Shown here: one piece after another, positions 16,881 to 26,645 of the stretch
Numbering within the stretch: the first letter of the stretch is position 1
Layout: the number at the start of each line of letters is the position of its first letter
Origin: Streptobacillus canis
Lineage (GTDB): Bacteria > Fusobacteriota > Fusobacteriia > Fusobacteriales > Leptotrichiaceae
Reading direction: 5' to 3'
Length of the DNA: 64,000 nt
Assembly: GCF_009733925.1 (NCBI RefSeq)
Contig: NZ_WOEI01000001.1
Location: 99,208 to 163,207 of the forward strand
The notes under the pieces: model-generated
Told to the model about the DNA's origin: nothing
The model's input: the letters and a program-made list of their open reading frames with translations, nothing else
The model's database searches: none
Program-made: the position numbers and the translations under genes

Positions 16881-17594
16881 GTGGAAAAATATACTGTTAA
16901 TGTTGCAGGGCTTAAAATTGAGCAAATAAAAGGATTACAATCATTAACATTAGATTCTATGTTAATTTCAGATTATGTAAAGATAAATAGAAAAACAAAA
17001 AATATATTAGAAATTGGATCTGGGTTTGGTATTATTTCTATGTTATTAAGTAAAAAAACAATAGCAGATATAATTGGTGTTGAAATAAATTCTGAAGCCT
17101 GTGATTTATCAAATTTAAACATTATAACTAATAATATTCAAAATGTAAGATTTATCAATAATGATATTTTAAATTATAGAAATTTTTTAAAAGAACAAAG
17201 TTTTGATATTATTGTTTCAAATCCACCGTACTTTACACATAAAGATGAAAATCAATTAAAAGAGAAGTTAGAATTAAGAAGTGCAAGAGTTGAAGATAGT
17301 TTAAGTATAAAAGATATTTTAGAAATGTCTATTTATCTTTTGAAAAATAATGCCAGTTTATTTTTAATATTTAGAACAGAAAGATTAGCAGAAATAATTG
17401 GATATTTAAATGGCACATGTCTTGTAATTAAAAAAGTTAAGCCAGTTTATACAAAGGTTAATGATGATGCATCATTGATTTGTATGGTTGAAATAGTTAA
17501 AGGTGCTAAAAGTGGTTTTGTTTTAGAAAAGCCAATTTATATTTATAGAAATGATGGTGAAAGAAGTGAATATATTGAAGGATTATATAGATAA
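16881..17594 (+). CDS. TrmN6/YfiC-like tRNA adenine-N6 methyltransferase
   Basis: The 237-residue protein has SAM motif ILEIGSGFGIISMLLS near residue 38 and the adenine-methylating NPPY motif in IVSNPPYFTHKDEN near 113, with the COG4123 N-terminal pattern (GLKIEQIKGLQSLTLDSMLIS). Members methylate A37 of tRNA1(Val). The GTG start is eight bases after AAGGAG. Its last 44 bases overlap the longest reading of uppS. Confidence 0.85.
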   Translation: MEKYTVNVAGLKIEQIKGLQSLTLDSMLISDYVKINRKTKNILEIGSGFGIISMLLSKKTIADIIGVEINSEACDLSNLNIITNNIQNVRFINNDILNYRNFLKEQSFDIIVSNPPYFTHKDENQLKEKLELRSARVEDSLSIKDILEMSIYLLKNNASLFLIFRTERLAEIIGYLNGTCLVIKKVKPVYTKVNDDASLICMVEIVKGAKSGFVLEKPIYIYRNDGERSEYIEGLYR

Positions 17595-18273
17595 ATTTCC
17601 TAAACATATAGGCATTATTATGGATGGAAATGGTAGATGGGCTCAAAAAAGAAATTTAATTAGAACTGAAGGTCATAAAGTAGGAGCAGAAAAATTAGAA
17701 GAAGTAATTGAGCATGTTGCAAACTTAGGAATTAAGTATCTTACAGTATATGCATTTTCTACTGAAAATTGGAAAAGACCAAAACTAGAAGTAACAACTA
17801 TAATGAAACTTTTTAATAAGTACCTTAAAATAAATGAAGAGAAGTTTATGAAGGAAAAAATTAGAGTATGTATAAGTGGAAGTAGAGATAATTTATCAAG
17901 TACTCTAATAAAACAAATTGATTATATTCAAGAATTAACAAAAAATAATGATAAACTTGTTTTAAATATTGCTTTTAATTATGGAGGTAGACTTGAAATT
18001 GTTGACTCTGTGAAAAAAATTATAAATCAAAATTTAGAAATAAATGAAGAGAATATTTCAAAAAATTTATATCATAGTTTTATACCAGATGTAGATTTAA
18101 TTATTAGAACAGGTAATGACTATAGAATTAGTAATTTTTTACTTTGGCAAATGGCTTATTCAGAAATATATGTTAGTGAGTTATTATGGCCAGATTTTAC
18201 TGAAGAAGAGTTGCATAATGCAATATTTTCATATATAAAAAGAGATAGAAGATTTGGAGGGATAAAATGTTAA
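17551..18273 (+). CDS. uppS: isoprenyl transferase (undecaprenyl pyrophosphate synthase)
   Basis: The protein (240 residues from the first ATG) makes the C55 lipid carrier for cell wall synthesis. It has HIGIIMDGNGRWAQKR near residue 19, TVYAFSTENWKRP near 65 and NIAFNYGGR near 139. The C-terminal signature is DLIIRTGNDYRISNFLLWQ, followed by SEIYVSELLWPDF. The start is uncertain. Candidate starts are ATG 17551 without a clear ribosome site, or TTG 17575 about eight bases after AAGAAG. It is followed by cdsA. Confidence 0.95.
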   Translation: MMVKEVNILKDYIDKFPKHIGIIMDGNGRWAQKRNLIRTEGHKVGAEKLEEVIEHVANLGIKYLTVYAFSTENWKRPKLEVTTIMKLFNKYLKINEEKFMKEKIRVCISGSRDNLSSTLIKQIDYIQELTKNNDKLVLNIAFNYGGRLEIVDSVKKIINQNLEINEENISKNLYHSFIPDVDLIIRTGNDYRISNFLLWQMAYSEIYVSELLWPDFTEEELHNAIFSYIKRDRRFGGIKC

Positions 18274-19187
18274 GTAGACTACTAGTAATAATATTAGCAG
18301 TACCATTATTAATATATATTTTTTTATCAGGCGAAATATCATTTTTAGCATTTAATGTTGTTGTAATTGCAATAGCTTTACATGAATTTTACACAATATT
18401 AAAGAATAAAGGTAATATAGTTTATTATAAAACAGGTATTTTGTTAGGTATGTTTTTACCTATATTTATTTATTATAGAGAAGATATAAGTTTTTTCTTT
18501 AGATATATGAAAATATTAAATAAAGAAAATATAAGTTTTGATGTTGGAGGATATATTGTATTTTCTACTTTATTAATTGCAATAATTCAAATATTATCGT
18601 CTAAAATAAAGAATTCAACTAATGAGTTAATGTTAACACTTTTTGGGATTATATATATTCCTTTATTTAGTTCATATATGGTATCGATAAGAGAAGGGTT
18701 AGAAAGCGGAAGAATAATTTTACTTTATTCATTCTTTAGTATTTGGGCTGCAGACATTTTTGCTTACATTGTTGGAATGCTTATAGGTGGTAAAATATTC
18801 AAAAAGAAATTATCAGAAAAAATAAGTCCTAAAAAGTCAATTGAAGGATTTATTGGTGGAATTTTAGGAGTATTCTTTGTTGGTTTATTTTTTGAACATA
18901 TTTATAACTTTTTAGTAAATATTCTATCTTATTTAAAAATATTAACTTATGTTGAAAAGATAGATTCTGTATTAATCTCAGAAAATATTGTAAAATTATT
19001 TATTTTATCAATATTAATAGCAATATTTTCAGTACTTGGAGATTTATTTGAATCTAAATTTAAAAGAGAATTTGGAGTAAAAGATAGTGGTACAATTTTA
19101 ATGGGGCATGGAGGTTTTTTAGACAGATTTGACAGTGCTTTATTTGTTTTACCTATAGTTTATTATTTTGTTAAATACTTTATTTAG
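18267..19187 (+). CDS. cdsA: phosphatidate cytidylyltransferase
   Basis: The 306-residue multi-spanning membrane enzyme makes CDP-diacylglycerol from phosphatidate and CTP. Eight or so hydrophobic segments are visible. The family signature is at the C-terminus: KISPKKSIEGFIGG near 188, LGDLFESKFKREFGVKDSG near 253, and GHGGFLDRFDS. The uppS-cdsA order is widespread. It overlaps uppS by seven bases and is preceded by GGAGGG. Confidence 0.95.
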   Translation: MLSRLLVIILAVPLLIYIFLSGEISFLAFNVVVIAIALHEFYTILKNKGNIVYYKTGILLGMFLPIFIYYREDISFFFRYMKILNKENISFDVGGYIVFSTLLIAIIQILSSKIKNSTNELMLTLFGIIYIPLFSSYMVSIREGLESGRIILLYSFFSIWAADIFAYIVGMLIGGKIFKKKLSEKISPKKSIEGFIGGILGVFFVGLFFEHIYNFLVNILSYLKILTYVEKIDSVLISENIVKLFILSILIAIFSVLGDLFESKFKREFGVKDSGTILMGHGGFLDRFDSALFVLPIVYYFVKYFI

Positions 19188-19196
19188 GAGTAAATA

Positions 19197-20597
19197 ATGA
19201 GTGGAAATTTTATTGTAGAGGTATTTTTTAATGAAGATATAAATTTAGAAAATATTAGGTATAAAGAAATAGATGAATTTATACATGAAAAATGTAATAT
19301 AGTAAAAAGAGATTATATTTTTGATGAAAATGTTACAATAGAACATTTTAATCCATTTAAATTAGCATCATATATTAAATATGAAGTTATATCTTTTGAT
19401 AAGTTTATTAAAGCAGAACTAGAATCTTTTGACGAGATTAAGTTTACAAAATTTAGATCAAATGTGAGCAATCAAGAAACAGATAATATAAATATTTCTA
19501 TAGATCAATTAAATGAAATAATTGAAAAAATAGATGAAATGTATTTTATTAGAAAAAATTTAAATAAATATACAAAACATATTGATAATTCTAAGAAAAA
19601 TGATTTTTTAAAAGAATTAAAATTACTTTCAAGTTTAAAGTATGATTTAAAAAGAGCAACGTTTTCACTTAGAATAATTGATATAAAAAAAGAGATGTAT
19701 AATATTGAAAAAATAATTAAAGAATATGTTTCTTTACTTGGATTAAATGTTGAACTAAATATTAATCATAATGATATTAAAATTGATAAAACAATGTTTG
19801 CTAAAATAAAAGAGCCTTTAATTGATGTATTACATAATTCAATATTAACTTTTTCTGAAGGAAAAAATAGAAATATTGATGAAGATAAAAGATTTATCTT
19901 AGAGCTTAACTTAAAACAAGAAAAATACAATTTGATTATTGAGATTGTAGAAAAAGGATGTAAAATTGATATAAATTCAATATATAATAATGCTTTAAAA
20001 GCAAATATCTTAAATGGACATGATAGATATACTGAAAAAGAAATATTAGCAACTGTTTTTAATAAAAACTATGTTAATGCATTAGAAGAATTAGATGATA
20101 AAGAAAAAATTATGAATTTTATTAAATTTAATAATACAGTAGAAGAATTAAATGGGAACATTTCTTTAGGTTATAAAGAGGATATTATAAGTTATGTAAT
20201 AAACATACCATTTAAAATATTATTTATTTATGGTTTAGTTTTTGGTGAACATAATAAAACATATGTAATTAATACAGAATATGTCGTTGATTCTTTTGAT
20301 TTTAATAAAGAAAATATTAGCAATATAAATGGTTATAACTATTATATGTATAAAAATAATAATATTGAATATATTAAATTACCGATTGAGAATGAAGATG
20401 TAGATCGTTTAGGACTTTTAGTTAAAACAAATAATAAGTATACAGTAATTGATGTAAATAAAAAACACTATTTTGAAGATATTTTCTTCAATAAAAATGA
20501 GAAATCAAAAATTTATATGGGAGAAGTACTTTTAAAATCAGTTAAAAAAGCAAAAATTTTAAATATAGAAAGTATAATAGAAATGTTGAAAGGTTAA
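19197..20597 (+). CDS. degenerate CheA-like protein (P2-P3-P4-P5 arrangement, no visible catalytic boxes)
   Basis: This 466-residue protein has no obvious annotation, but by layout it follows a CheA kinase from P2 onward. Residues 3-85 resemble the P2 response-regulator-binding fold. Residues 100-165 (ISIDQLNEIIEKIDEMYF, LKYDLKRATFSLRIIDIKKE) resemble the P3 dimerisation helices. Residues 175-330 resemble the P4 ATPase, with HNSI where RNAIDH is expected but without the DxGxG or GxG boxes. Residues 345-466 resemble the CheW-like P5 domain. If so, it is a pseudokinase scaffold. This is my reading by eye. It follows cdsA by 9 bases and precedes a second related gene by one base. Confidence 0.5.
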   Translation: MSGNFIVEVFFNEDINLENIRYKEIDEFIHEKCNIVKRDYIFDENVTIEHFNPFKLASYIKYEVISFDKFIKAELESFDEIKFTKFRSNVSNQETDNINISIDQLNEIIEKIDEMYFIRKNLNKYTKHIDNSKKNDFLKELKLLSSLKYDLKRATFSLRIIDIKKEMYNIEKIIKEYVSLLGLNVELNINHNDIKIDKTMFAKIKEPLIDVLHNSILTFSEGKNRNIDEDKRFILELNLKQEKYNLIIEIVEKGCKIDINSIYNNALKANILNGHDRYTEKEILATVFNKNYVNALEELDDKEKIMNFIKFNNTVEELNGNISLGYKEDIISYVINIPFKILFIYGLVFGEHNKTYVINTEYVVDSFDFNKENISNINGYNYYMYKNNNIEYIKLPIENEDVDRLGLLVKTNNKYTVIDVNKKHYFEDIFFNKNEKSKIYMGEVLLKSVKKAKILNIESIIEMLKG

Positions 20598-20598
20598 T

Positions 20599-21660
20599 AT
20601 GGATATTAAGTTTATAAAGAGTAGTTTAGAGAAAATAAATGAAATAGAAAAAATCTTATTACAAATACAGACTCCAAGAGAAGAAGAATTTGTATATCTT
20701 ACTAAAATAATTAATGAAGTTGAAAATAATATATATTTTATAGGAAATACAGAAGATATAGATATTGTTTCAACACTAAAAAAAATATTTGCATATATTG
20801 AAAGATATCCTTATCAATTTTTTATTTTCAAATATATTATATTTGAAACTTTATTAAATTTTGAGGCATTATACAACCTTTATTATGCTGGAGATCACAA
20901 TAGGATTAGAGAAACTAAGGAAAAATTACAGTTAAATATTGAGAATTTAAGGAACGAATTTGAAAGTATAAATAAGAATAAAGATTATTATTATATAAAC
21001 TTCACATTAGATAAAAAAGTTCCATATTTTTATCTTTCGAGACGTAATATATTAGCAAGATTAAGAGAATTTGGTAAAGCTTATAATTATATCCCAACAT
21101 CTCTTGATGATGATAGATATTCATATTTTATTTTGGATTTTAAAATTGAAAAAGATATTGATGTTTTAGCAATGCTTGAAAATATTAAAAATGATGATGA
21201 AGGTATAGTTGACTTTAAATTAAATAAAATTGATAATGATAAAAATATATATAATATTAAGATATATATTGAGAGTTTACAAGATGACACTATATCAAAG
21301 ATTTCAAATATTTTTGAAGAAAATGTTTTATTAGATATTATACCATATGAAAATATGTTAGATATTTATGTTTATGGAAAAAATCAACTTGAGATACTTG
21401 ACAAAATTACTAATATTGATAATTCAGAAATATTTTTAGTTTTATCTAAAAATATTAATAACAGAGAAACTAAAGGAATTGCAATTAATGGAGTTAATAA
21501 AGAAAATGTTGATAAAATAAGGAAAGTAATTTCTGTAACATTATTGGATAAAAAAATTGTCGATATATTATATCATGAACCAATTGATTTTGTAGGTAAA
21601 CAATTTTTAGAATATTTGAAAGAAAAATATAATATAGAAAACGGATTATACACAGTTTAG
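20599..21660 (+). CDS. degenerate CheA P1/P2-like protein partner
   Basis: This 353-residue protein begins with a helical region (about 5-125) that aligns by pattern with a CheA Hpt/P1 domain. NEVENNIYFIG occupies the place of HTLKGSAGFLG, so Asn39 replaces the phosphoacceptor histidine. Residues 130-215 resemble a P2 domain (YYINFTLDKKVPYFYLSRRN...), and the rest may be further alpha/beta repeats. Together with the upstream gene it could be a CheA split in two and stripped of phosphotransfer. No function can be assigned. Highly Asn/Ile/Lys-rich. Confidence 0.45.
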   Translation: MDIKFIKSSLEKINEIEKILLQIQTPREEEFVYLTKIINEVENNIYFIGNTEDIDIVSTLKKIFAYIERYPYQFFIFKYIIFETLLNFEALYNLYYAGDHNRIRETKEKLQLNIENLRNEFESINKNKDYYYINFTLDKKVPYFYLSRRNILARLREFGKAYNYIPTSLDDDRYSYFILDFKIEKDIDVLAMLENIKNDDEGIVDFKLNKIDNDKNIYNIKIYIESLQDDTISKISNIFEENVLLDIIPYENMLDIYVYGKNQLEILDKITNIDNSEIFLVLSKNINNRETKGIAINGVNKENVDKIRKVISVTLLDKKIVDILYHEPIDFVGKQFLEYLKEKYNIENGLYTV

Positions 21661-21674
21661 AAGCGTTTTCAAAA

Positions 21675-21703
21675 TTGTATTTTAATAGTAACTATGATAT
21701 AAT
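21675..21703 (+). promoter_or_regulatory. promoter of rph-rlmN-PBP
   Basis: TTGTAT (21675-21680), 17 bp and TGaTATAAT (-10 at 21698-21703), 22 bases before the rph start. Confidence 0.65.
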
Positions 21704-21725
21704 AATAAAAAAAAAGAGGTAAATA

Positions 21726-22421
21726 ATGAGAAATAATAATAGAAAAAATAATGAATTAAGGGAGATAAAAATAACAAAAGGATATATAACTTATCCTGAA
21801 GGTTCTGTTTTAATAGAGTTTGGAAATACTAAAGTTATTTGTAATGTAACTGTTGAAGAGAAAGTACCTCCTTTTCTAAAAAATTTAGGACAAGGTTGGG
21901 TTACAGCTGAATATTCTATGTTGCCAAGAGCAACAAATACAAGAAATAAAAGGGAATCAAGCGCTGGGAAATTAAGTGGTAGAACAATGGAGATACAAAG
22001 ATTGATTGGAAGATCATTAAGGGCAGCGATAGATTTAAAAAAATTAGGTGAAAGAACTATAATGGTTGATTGTGATGTAATTCAAGCTGATGGTGGTACA
22101 AGAACAGCATCAATTACAGGAGGGTATTTAGCAATGGAAATTGCAATCAACAAACTAATATCACATGGTTTATTATCTGAAAACCCAATTAAAGCAAAAG
22201 TTGCAGCTATAAGTGTTGGTAAAGTTTCTAATGAGTTATTACTTGATTTAGAGTATTCAGAAGATTCACAAGCTGAAGTTGACATGAATATTGTAATGAA
22301 TAGTAAGGGTGAATTTATTGAAATTCAAGGTACTGGAGAAGATGCAACATTTACAAAACAAGAGCTAGATAAGTTTTTAGAACTTGCAAGTTTAGGATTT
22401 GAAAAATTATTTAAATTATAG
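21726..22421 (+). CDS. rph: ribonuclease PH
   Basis: The 231-residue enzyme trims tRNA 3' ends by phosphorolysis. Signatures are the N-terminal [38 protein letters not shown] near residue 61, the basic [19 protein letters not shown] near 84, [18 protein letters not shown] near 116, and [15 protein letters not shown] near 175. Length is slightly short of the usual 240 but complete. GAGGT precedes the ATG. Confidence 0.97.
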   Translation: MRNNNRKNNELREIKITKGYITYPEGSVLIEFGNTKVICNVTVEEKVPPFLKNLGQGWVTAEYSMLPRATNTRNKRESSAGKLSGRTMEIQRLIGRSLRAAIDLKKLGERTIMVDCDVIQADGGTRTASITGGYLAMEIAINKLISHGLLSENPIKAKVAAISVGKVSNELLLDLEYSEDSQAEVDMNIVMNSKGEFIEIQGTGEDATFTKQELDKFLELASLGFEKLFKL

Positions 22422-22428
22422 GAGAAAA

Positions 22429-23490
22429 ATGGAAAAAATTGATATTCTAGATTTATCTCTAGATGAATTAGAAAAAATATTTTTAGAAATGGGGTTAAAG
22501 AAATTTAATGCCTTACAAGTATATCAATGGTTACATAAAAAATTGGTTTTTGATTTTGATGAATTTTCAAATATTTCAAAAGAAACAAGAGAACTTTTAA
22601 AAGAAAAATTTGAAATTGGGACTTTAAAGTATGTTACACATCAAGTATCAAAAGATAAAGAAACTGTTAAATTTTTATTCTCTTTACCGGGAAAAAGATT
22701 AATAGAATCTGTTTTATTAAAGTATAAAAATAGATATAGTATTTGTGTTTCATCTCAGGTAGGCTGTCCTTTAAAATGTGATTTCTGTGCTACAGGGATG
22801 ATGAAATTTGAAAAAAACTTAAAAGCATCAGAAATATTAATGCAATTTTATTACTTACAAAATTTTTTGAAAGAGAAAAATGATAAAATTTCTAATGTTG
22901 TTTATATGGGGATGGGTGAGCCATTCTTAAATTATGATGCTGTAAATAAATCTATTAACATGTTAAATTCTAAAGAAGGACAAGATTTTTCAAAAAGAAA
23001 TTTTACTGTATCGACTTCTGGATTAATAAAAGAAATTGAAAAATTCACAGAAGATCAAAAACAAGTTGGATTAGCAATTTCATTACATAGTGTAAATGAT
23101 ACAAAAAGAAGTGAATTAATGCCTATTAATAAAATTAATCCATTAGAAAAGTTAAAAGAGGCATTAATAAATTATCAAGATAAAACTAAGAATAGAATAA
23201 CTTTTGAATATATATTAATAGATGATTTCAATTGTGAAAAAGAAGATGGTGTAGCTCTTGTTAAATTTATGAAGTCATTTAATCATTTAGTAAATTTAAT
23301 ACCGTATAATAAGGTTGTTGGTAAACCTTATAAGACACCTAGTATTCAAAAACAAAAAGATTTTTATAATTATTTACTTTCACACAAATTAAATGTTACT
23401 CTAAGAGAAACTAAGGGTGATGATATTCAAGCTGCATGTGGACAGCTTAAAGTAAAGAAAGAGGAGATTAAAGATGAAGAAACTAATTAA
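22429..23490 (+). CDS. rlmN: dual-specificity 23S rRNA/tRNA (adenine-C2)-methyltransferase (radical SAM)
   Basis: The 353-residue radical SAM enzyme makes 2-methyladenosine at A2503 of 23S rRNA and A37 of some tRNAs. It has the 4Fe-4S motif CPLKCDFCATGMMKF near residue 115, VVYMGMGEPFLNYD near 157, STSGLI near 190 and the catalytic Cys region near the end (DIQAACGQL). The start is the ATG at 22429 after GGAG; an in-frame start at 22399 lies inside rph. It overlaps the PBP gene by 17 bases. Confidence 0.95.
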   Translation: MEKIDILDLSLDELEKIFLEMGLKKFNALQVYQWLHKKLVFDFDEFSNISKETRELLKEKFEIGTLKYVTHQVSKDKETVKFLFSLPGKRLIESVLLKYKNRYSICVSSQVGCPLKCDFCATGMMKFEKNLKASEILMQFYYLQNFLKEKNDKISNVVYMGMGEPFLNYDAVNKSINMLNSKEGQDFSKRNFTVSTSGLIKEIEKFTEDQKQVGLAISLHSVNDTKRSELMPINKINPLEKLKEALINYQDKTKNRITFEYILIDDFNCEKEDGVALVKFMKSFNHLVNLIPYNKVVGKPYKTPSIQKQKDFYNYLLSHKLNVTLRETKGDDIQAACGQLKVKKEEIKDEETN

Positions 23491-25471
23491 GTATCTTTCA
23501 ATTTTTATTGCGAGTCTATTTATTATAGGTTTTTTAGGTATTTCGTATGTAGTTTATGAAGTTAATAAAAGTTATCCACCAGAATTAATTGAAAATTATA
23601 AACCATTAATACCGTCAACTATTTATGATATTAATGGTAATCAAATAGATTTAATTACTATTGAGAGAAGAGATCCAATTAGTATAAATGAAATACCAAA
23701 AATGGTTCAAGATGCTTTTATTTCAGTTGAAGATAAAAGATTTAGAAGTCATAATGGTTTAGATTATATAAGATTGACTAAAGCATTAATTCTAAATGTA
23801 ACTGGAACTGGGCGTGAAGGTGGTTCAACTATTACACAACAATTAATAAAAACTATTTTCCTTACACCAGATAGATCATTAAAAAGAAAAATAGTTGAAG
23901 CAGTTCTTGCAACAAGAATGGAAAGAAAATATACTAAGGATGAAATACTAGAATTATATTTAAATACTATAAATTTTGGTAGAAGTTCTTACGGTATTAA
24001 AAATGCAGCAAAAAATTATTTTGGTAAATTACCTGCAGATTTAACTGTAGCTGAAGCAGCAATTTTAGCTTCAATACCTAAATCACCAGCTAAATATTCA
24101 AAATTAGAACATGCATTAGAAAGACAAAAAGTTGTTTTAAACTTAATGTATAAAAATGGTGTTATAACTGAAGAAGAGTATGAAAAAGCTAAAGAAGAAA
24201 AAATTACTTTTGTTGATTTAGATAATAAGAATTTATCTGATGATGAAAAAATTTCTAAATCTAACATTTCACCAGAATTCACTACAACTGTAATTAATGA
24301 AGTAAAGAAAATATTAAATATTGAAACAGAAGAAGATGAAAAATTATTATTTAATGGATATAAAATTTATGCAACTGTTGATATAAACATGCAGAAAGCT
24401 GCATATAAAGCTTTTGCAAGTAATAGTAACTTAAGAAACAGAAAAGACTTAGAAGCAGCACTTATTTCTATAGATCCTTCAAATGGATTTGTTAAAGCAA
24501 TGGTTGGAGGTAAAAAATATCAAAAAGGTGATTTTAATAGAGCTTTAAATGCTAAAAGACAACCAGGATCATCATTTAAACCGTTTGTATATTTAGCTTC
24601 ATTTTTAGATAATTATACTATGGCAACAACACTTGAAGATTCTCCTAGTAGCTTTGGTAAATGGTCTCCAAGAAACTATGATGGTAAATTTAGAAATAAT
24701 TTAACTACACTTAAAGCATTAGAAATTTCTGATAACGTTGTTGCAGTTAAATCATTAGATTTAGTAGGAGTTAAGAAGTTAAATGAACTATGGGAAAGTT
24801 TTGGATTCTCTAAAGAAGATATACCACAAGATTTAACTTCAGCATTAGGATCTATAACTTTATCTCCTATTGATATGGCTAAAGCGTATGCAATAATTGC
24901 TAATGGAGGTAGTAAAGTAGAACTACAATTCATATACAAAATTGAAAATAGATTTGGAGACGTTGTATATGAAGCTGATACGACAAAAGAAAAAGTGTTA
25001 GAACCTGAATATGCAGCTTTAATTACTCATATGATGGAGTCAGTAGTTAAATATGGAGGAAGTAAAGGTGCCCAAGTTTATGCTAAAGGTAAAACAGTTC
25101 CTGTAGCTGGTAAAACAGGAACAACAAGTGATTATGTTTCTGCATGGTTTACTGGATATACACCTACTTTAGTTACTGTAGTTTATGTTGGAAATGATGA
25201 TAATAAATCAATGGGACGTGGAATGAGTGGAGCTAGTGCAGCTTTACCAATTTGGAAAAATTATATGCAAGCAGTAGTAAACTTAGGAAACTTTGATATA
25301 GGTAGATTTGAATTTATTAAAGATGGAATTGCAGAAGAAAGATTAGTTAAGAGAGTAATTGATTTAAGAAGTGGATTACTTGACAGTGATGGAGTAAACT
25401 CAAGGGAAGCCTTATTTATTTCAGGAACAGAACCTGTAGAATTAGAAAATATAGTATATGAAGAATTTTAG
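23474..25471 (+). CDS. class A penicillin-binding protein (transglycosylase/transpeptidase)
   Basis: The 665-residue bifunctional peptidoglycan synthase has one N-terminal membrane anchor (about 5-28). Its GT51 glycosyltransferase domain (about 55-230) shows EDKRFRSHNG, GGSTITQQLIKT and KIVEAVLATRMERKYTKDEI. The transpeptidase domain (about 300-620) has SSFK near 366, SDN near 418 and KTGTT near 545. The prophage is inserted at its 3' end. The last 20 codons are supplied by the left attachment repeat, so the protein is intact and the stop changes to TAG. Its own terminator now lies 38 kb away at 63642. Confidence 0.95.
   Translation: MKKLIKYLSIFIASLFIIGFLGISYVVYEVNKSYPPELIENYKPLIPSTIYDINGNQIDLITIERRDPISINEIPKMVQDAFISVEDKRFRSHNGLDYIRLTKALILNVTGTGREGGSTITQQLIKTIFLTPDRSLKRKIVEAVLATRMERKYTKDEILELYLNTINFGRSSYGIKNAAKNYFGKLPADLTVAEAAILASIPKSPAKYSKLEHALERQKVVLNLMYKNGVITEEEYEKAKEEKITFVDLDNKNLSDDEKISKSNISPEFTTTVINEVKKILNIETEEDEKLLFNGYKIYATVDINMQKAAYKAFASNSNLRNRKDLEAALISIDPSNGFVKAMVGGKKYQKGDFNRALNAKRQPGSSFKPFVYLASFLDNYTMATTLEDSPSSFGKWSPRNYDGKFRNNLTTLKALEISDNVVAVKSLDLVGVKKLNELWESFGFSKEDIPQDLTSALGSITLSPIDMAKAYAIIANGGSKVELQFIYKIENRFGDVVYEADTTKEKVLEPEYAALITHMMESVVKYGGSKGAQVYAKGKTVPVAGKTGTTSDYVSAWFTGYTPTLVTVVYVGNDDNKSMGRGMSGASAALPIWKNYMQAVVNLGNFDIGRFEFIKDGIAEERLVKRVIDLRSGLLDSDGVNSREALFISGTEPVELENIVYEEF
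25412..25470 (+). repeat. left attachment site core (attL), 59 bp
   Basis: This is identical to 63578-63636 over 59 bases. It covers the last codons of the PBP gene, up to but not including the third base of the stop. Sequences diverge immediately on both sides (C versus T at the left, G versus A at the right). Confidence 0.95.
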
Positions 25472-25486
25472 AGGGTTAGAGAGAAC

Positions 25487-25516
25487 GGGGAAAATTAATT
25501 TAGAATAATTCTTCCC
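25487..25516 (+). terminator. phage-supplied terminator downstream of the PBP gene
   Basis: GGGGAAAATTA (25487-25497) can pair with TAATTCTTCCC (25506-25516) with one G-T pair and one mismatch, followed by a pyrimidine tract ending in eight Ts. It would replace the host terminator displaced by integration. Confidence 0.55.
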
Positions 25517-25544
25517 TATTTCTTCCCTTTTTTTTCGAAAAATT

Positions 25545-25570
25545 AGCACCTAGTTTTTTAACCAGGTGCT
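25545..25570. terminator. terminator of the integrase gene
   Basis: AGCACCTAGTT (25545-25555) pairs with AACCAGGTGCT (25560-25570), one mismatch, T-rich on both outer sides. It follows the minus-strand integrase stop at 25573 by two bases. Confidence 0.75.
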
Positions 25571-25572
25571 TT

Positions 25573-26631
25573 TTATATTTCATTTAACAAATCTAATATC
25601 TCGTCTTTTTTGTCGTCGTAAAAATGAGAATATGTTTTTAAAGTTATGCCAGGGTTAGCGTGTCCTAACCTCTTTGATATATCAGTAATAGGTATACTTT
25701 TCTTAACTAATAGACTTGCGTGTGAGTGTCTAAAACCGTGCAATGTAATAGGTTTAAGTTCGAACCTTTTTATCATTCTTAAAAGAATTCTATTATAAAT
25801 AACTCTAGTAGCAAATAAATATTCTTTTTTAATGATATGAATAGAGTCTAAATATTCTTTTAAATAATTAATAACTTTATCAGGAACGCTAACAGTTCTG
25901 AAGCTGCTTTTAGTTTTAGGTGAGTTGTCATTGTCTCTAGAAATTCTAGTTTTGCTTATTTTTATTTTTTTATTTTCTAGATCTATATCGTCTATTTTTA
26001 AACCGCATATTTCACTAGGACGAGCACCAGTATAAAATAATAAATTGAAATATGCTAAAGTTCTTTTTTTACTAGCCGTTAAACCTTCTTTTAAATGATT
26101 AACAAATTTCTCAAATTCTTCAACGGACCAAACGTGTAATTCGGTAATTTCTTCATCTTGTAATTTTTCTTTTATTTTAAAATTTAGCTTGAAATTAATG
26201 ATGTTTTTGTTGCTATAATTATAATGTATCTCAGCATAAGAAAGCATTAAAGAAATGAAAATTTTTGCCCTTTTAGCTATATGAGGTGTATTCAAAAAAC
26301 TTTCTACAAATTTTACACAATGTTTTCTTTCAAGTTCATTCAGTCTTAGTTCAGCTAACGGACCATTTTTAATTAACTTTAGCCTACTCAGATAGCCGTT
26401 ATAAGTACTAACTTTTACAAAAGGTTTTTTATATTCTACAAATTCCTCAGCTAAGTTTTTTAATAAAATATCAGCTTTCCCTTCTTTTTTTATAGTAAAA
26501 TTATTTATATATTCCTGGGCTTCTTTTTTAGTTTTAAAGCCGGCAGTCTTTTTTCTAACTCTTTTACCATAATAATCATCGTATGAGAAATCAGCTTGCC
26601 AGGTTCCATTTTTTTGTTTAGTTATAGCCAT
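25573..26631 (-). CDS. int: tyrosine-family phage integrase
   Basis: The 352-residue recombinase has an AP2-like arm-binding N-terminus (NGTWQADFSYDDYYGKRVRKK), a SAM-like core-binding domain (about 60-160) and the catalytic domain. The catalytic residues lie in TGARPSEICGLK near 198, the beta-hairpin Lys region, HGFRHSHASLL near 298 and LGHANPGITLKTYSHF near 320 (nucleophile Tyr). It performs integration and excision at the 59-bp att core beside it. AAAGGA precedes the ATG. Confidence 0.95.
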   Translation of the reverse strand: MAITKQKNGTWQADFSYDDYYGKRVRKKTAGFKTKKEAQEYINNFTIKKEGKADILLKNLAEEFVEYKKPFVKVSTYNGYLSRLKLIKNGPLAELRLNELERKHCVKFVESFLNTPHIAKRAKIFISLMLSYAEIHYNYSNKNIINFKLNFKIKEKLQDEEITELHVWSVEEFEKFVNHLKEGLTASKKRTLAYFNLLFYTGARPSEICGLKIDDIDLENKKIKISKTRISRDNDNSPKTKSSFRTVSVPDKVINYLKEYLDSIHIIKKEYLFATRVIYNRILLRMIKRFELKPITLHGFRHSHASLLVKKSIPITDISKRLGHANPGITLKTYSHFYDDKKDEILDLLNEI

Positions 26632-26645
26632 ATTTATTCCTTTCT

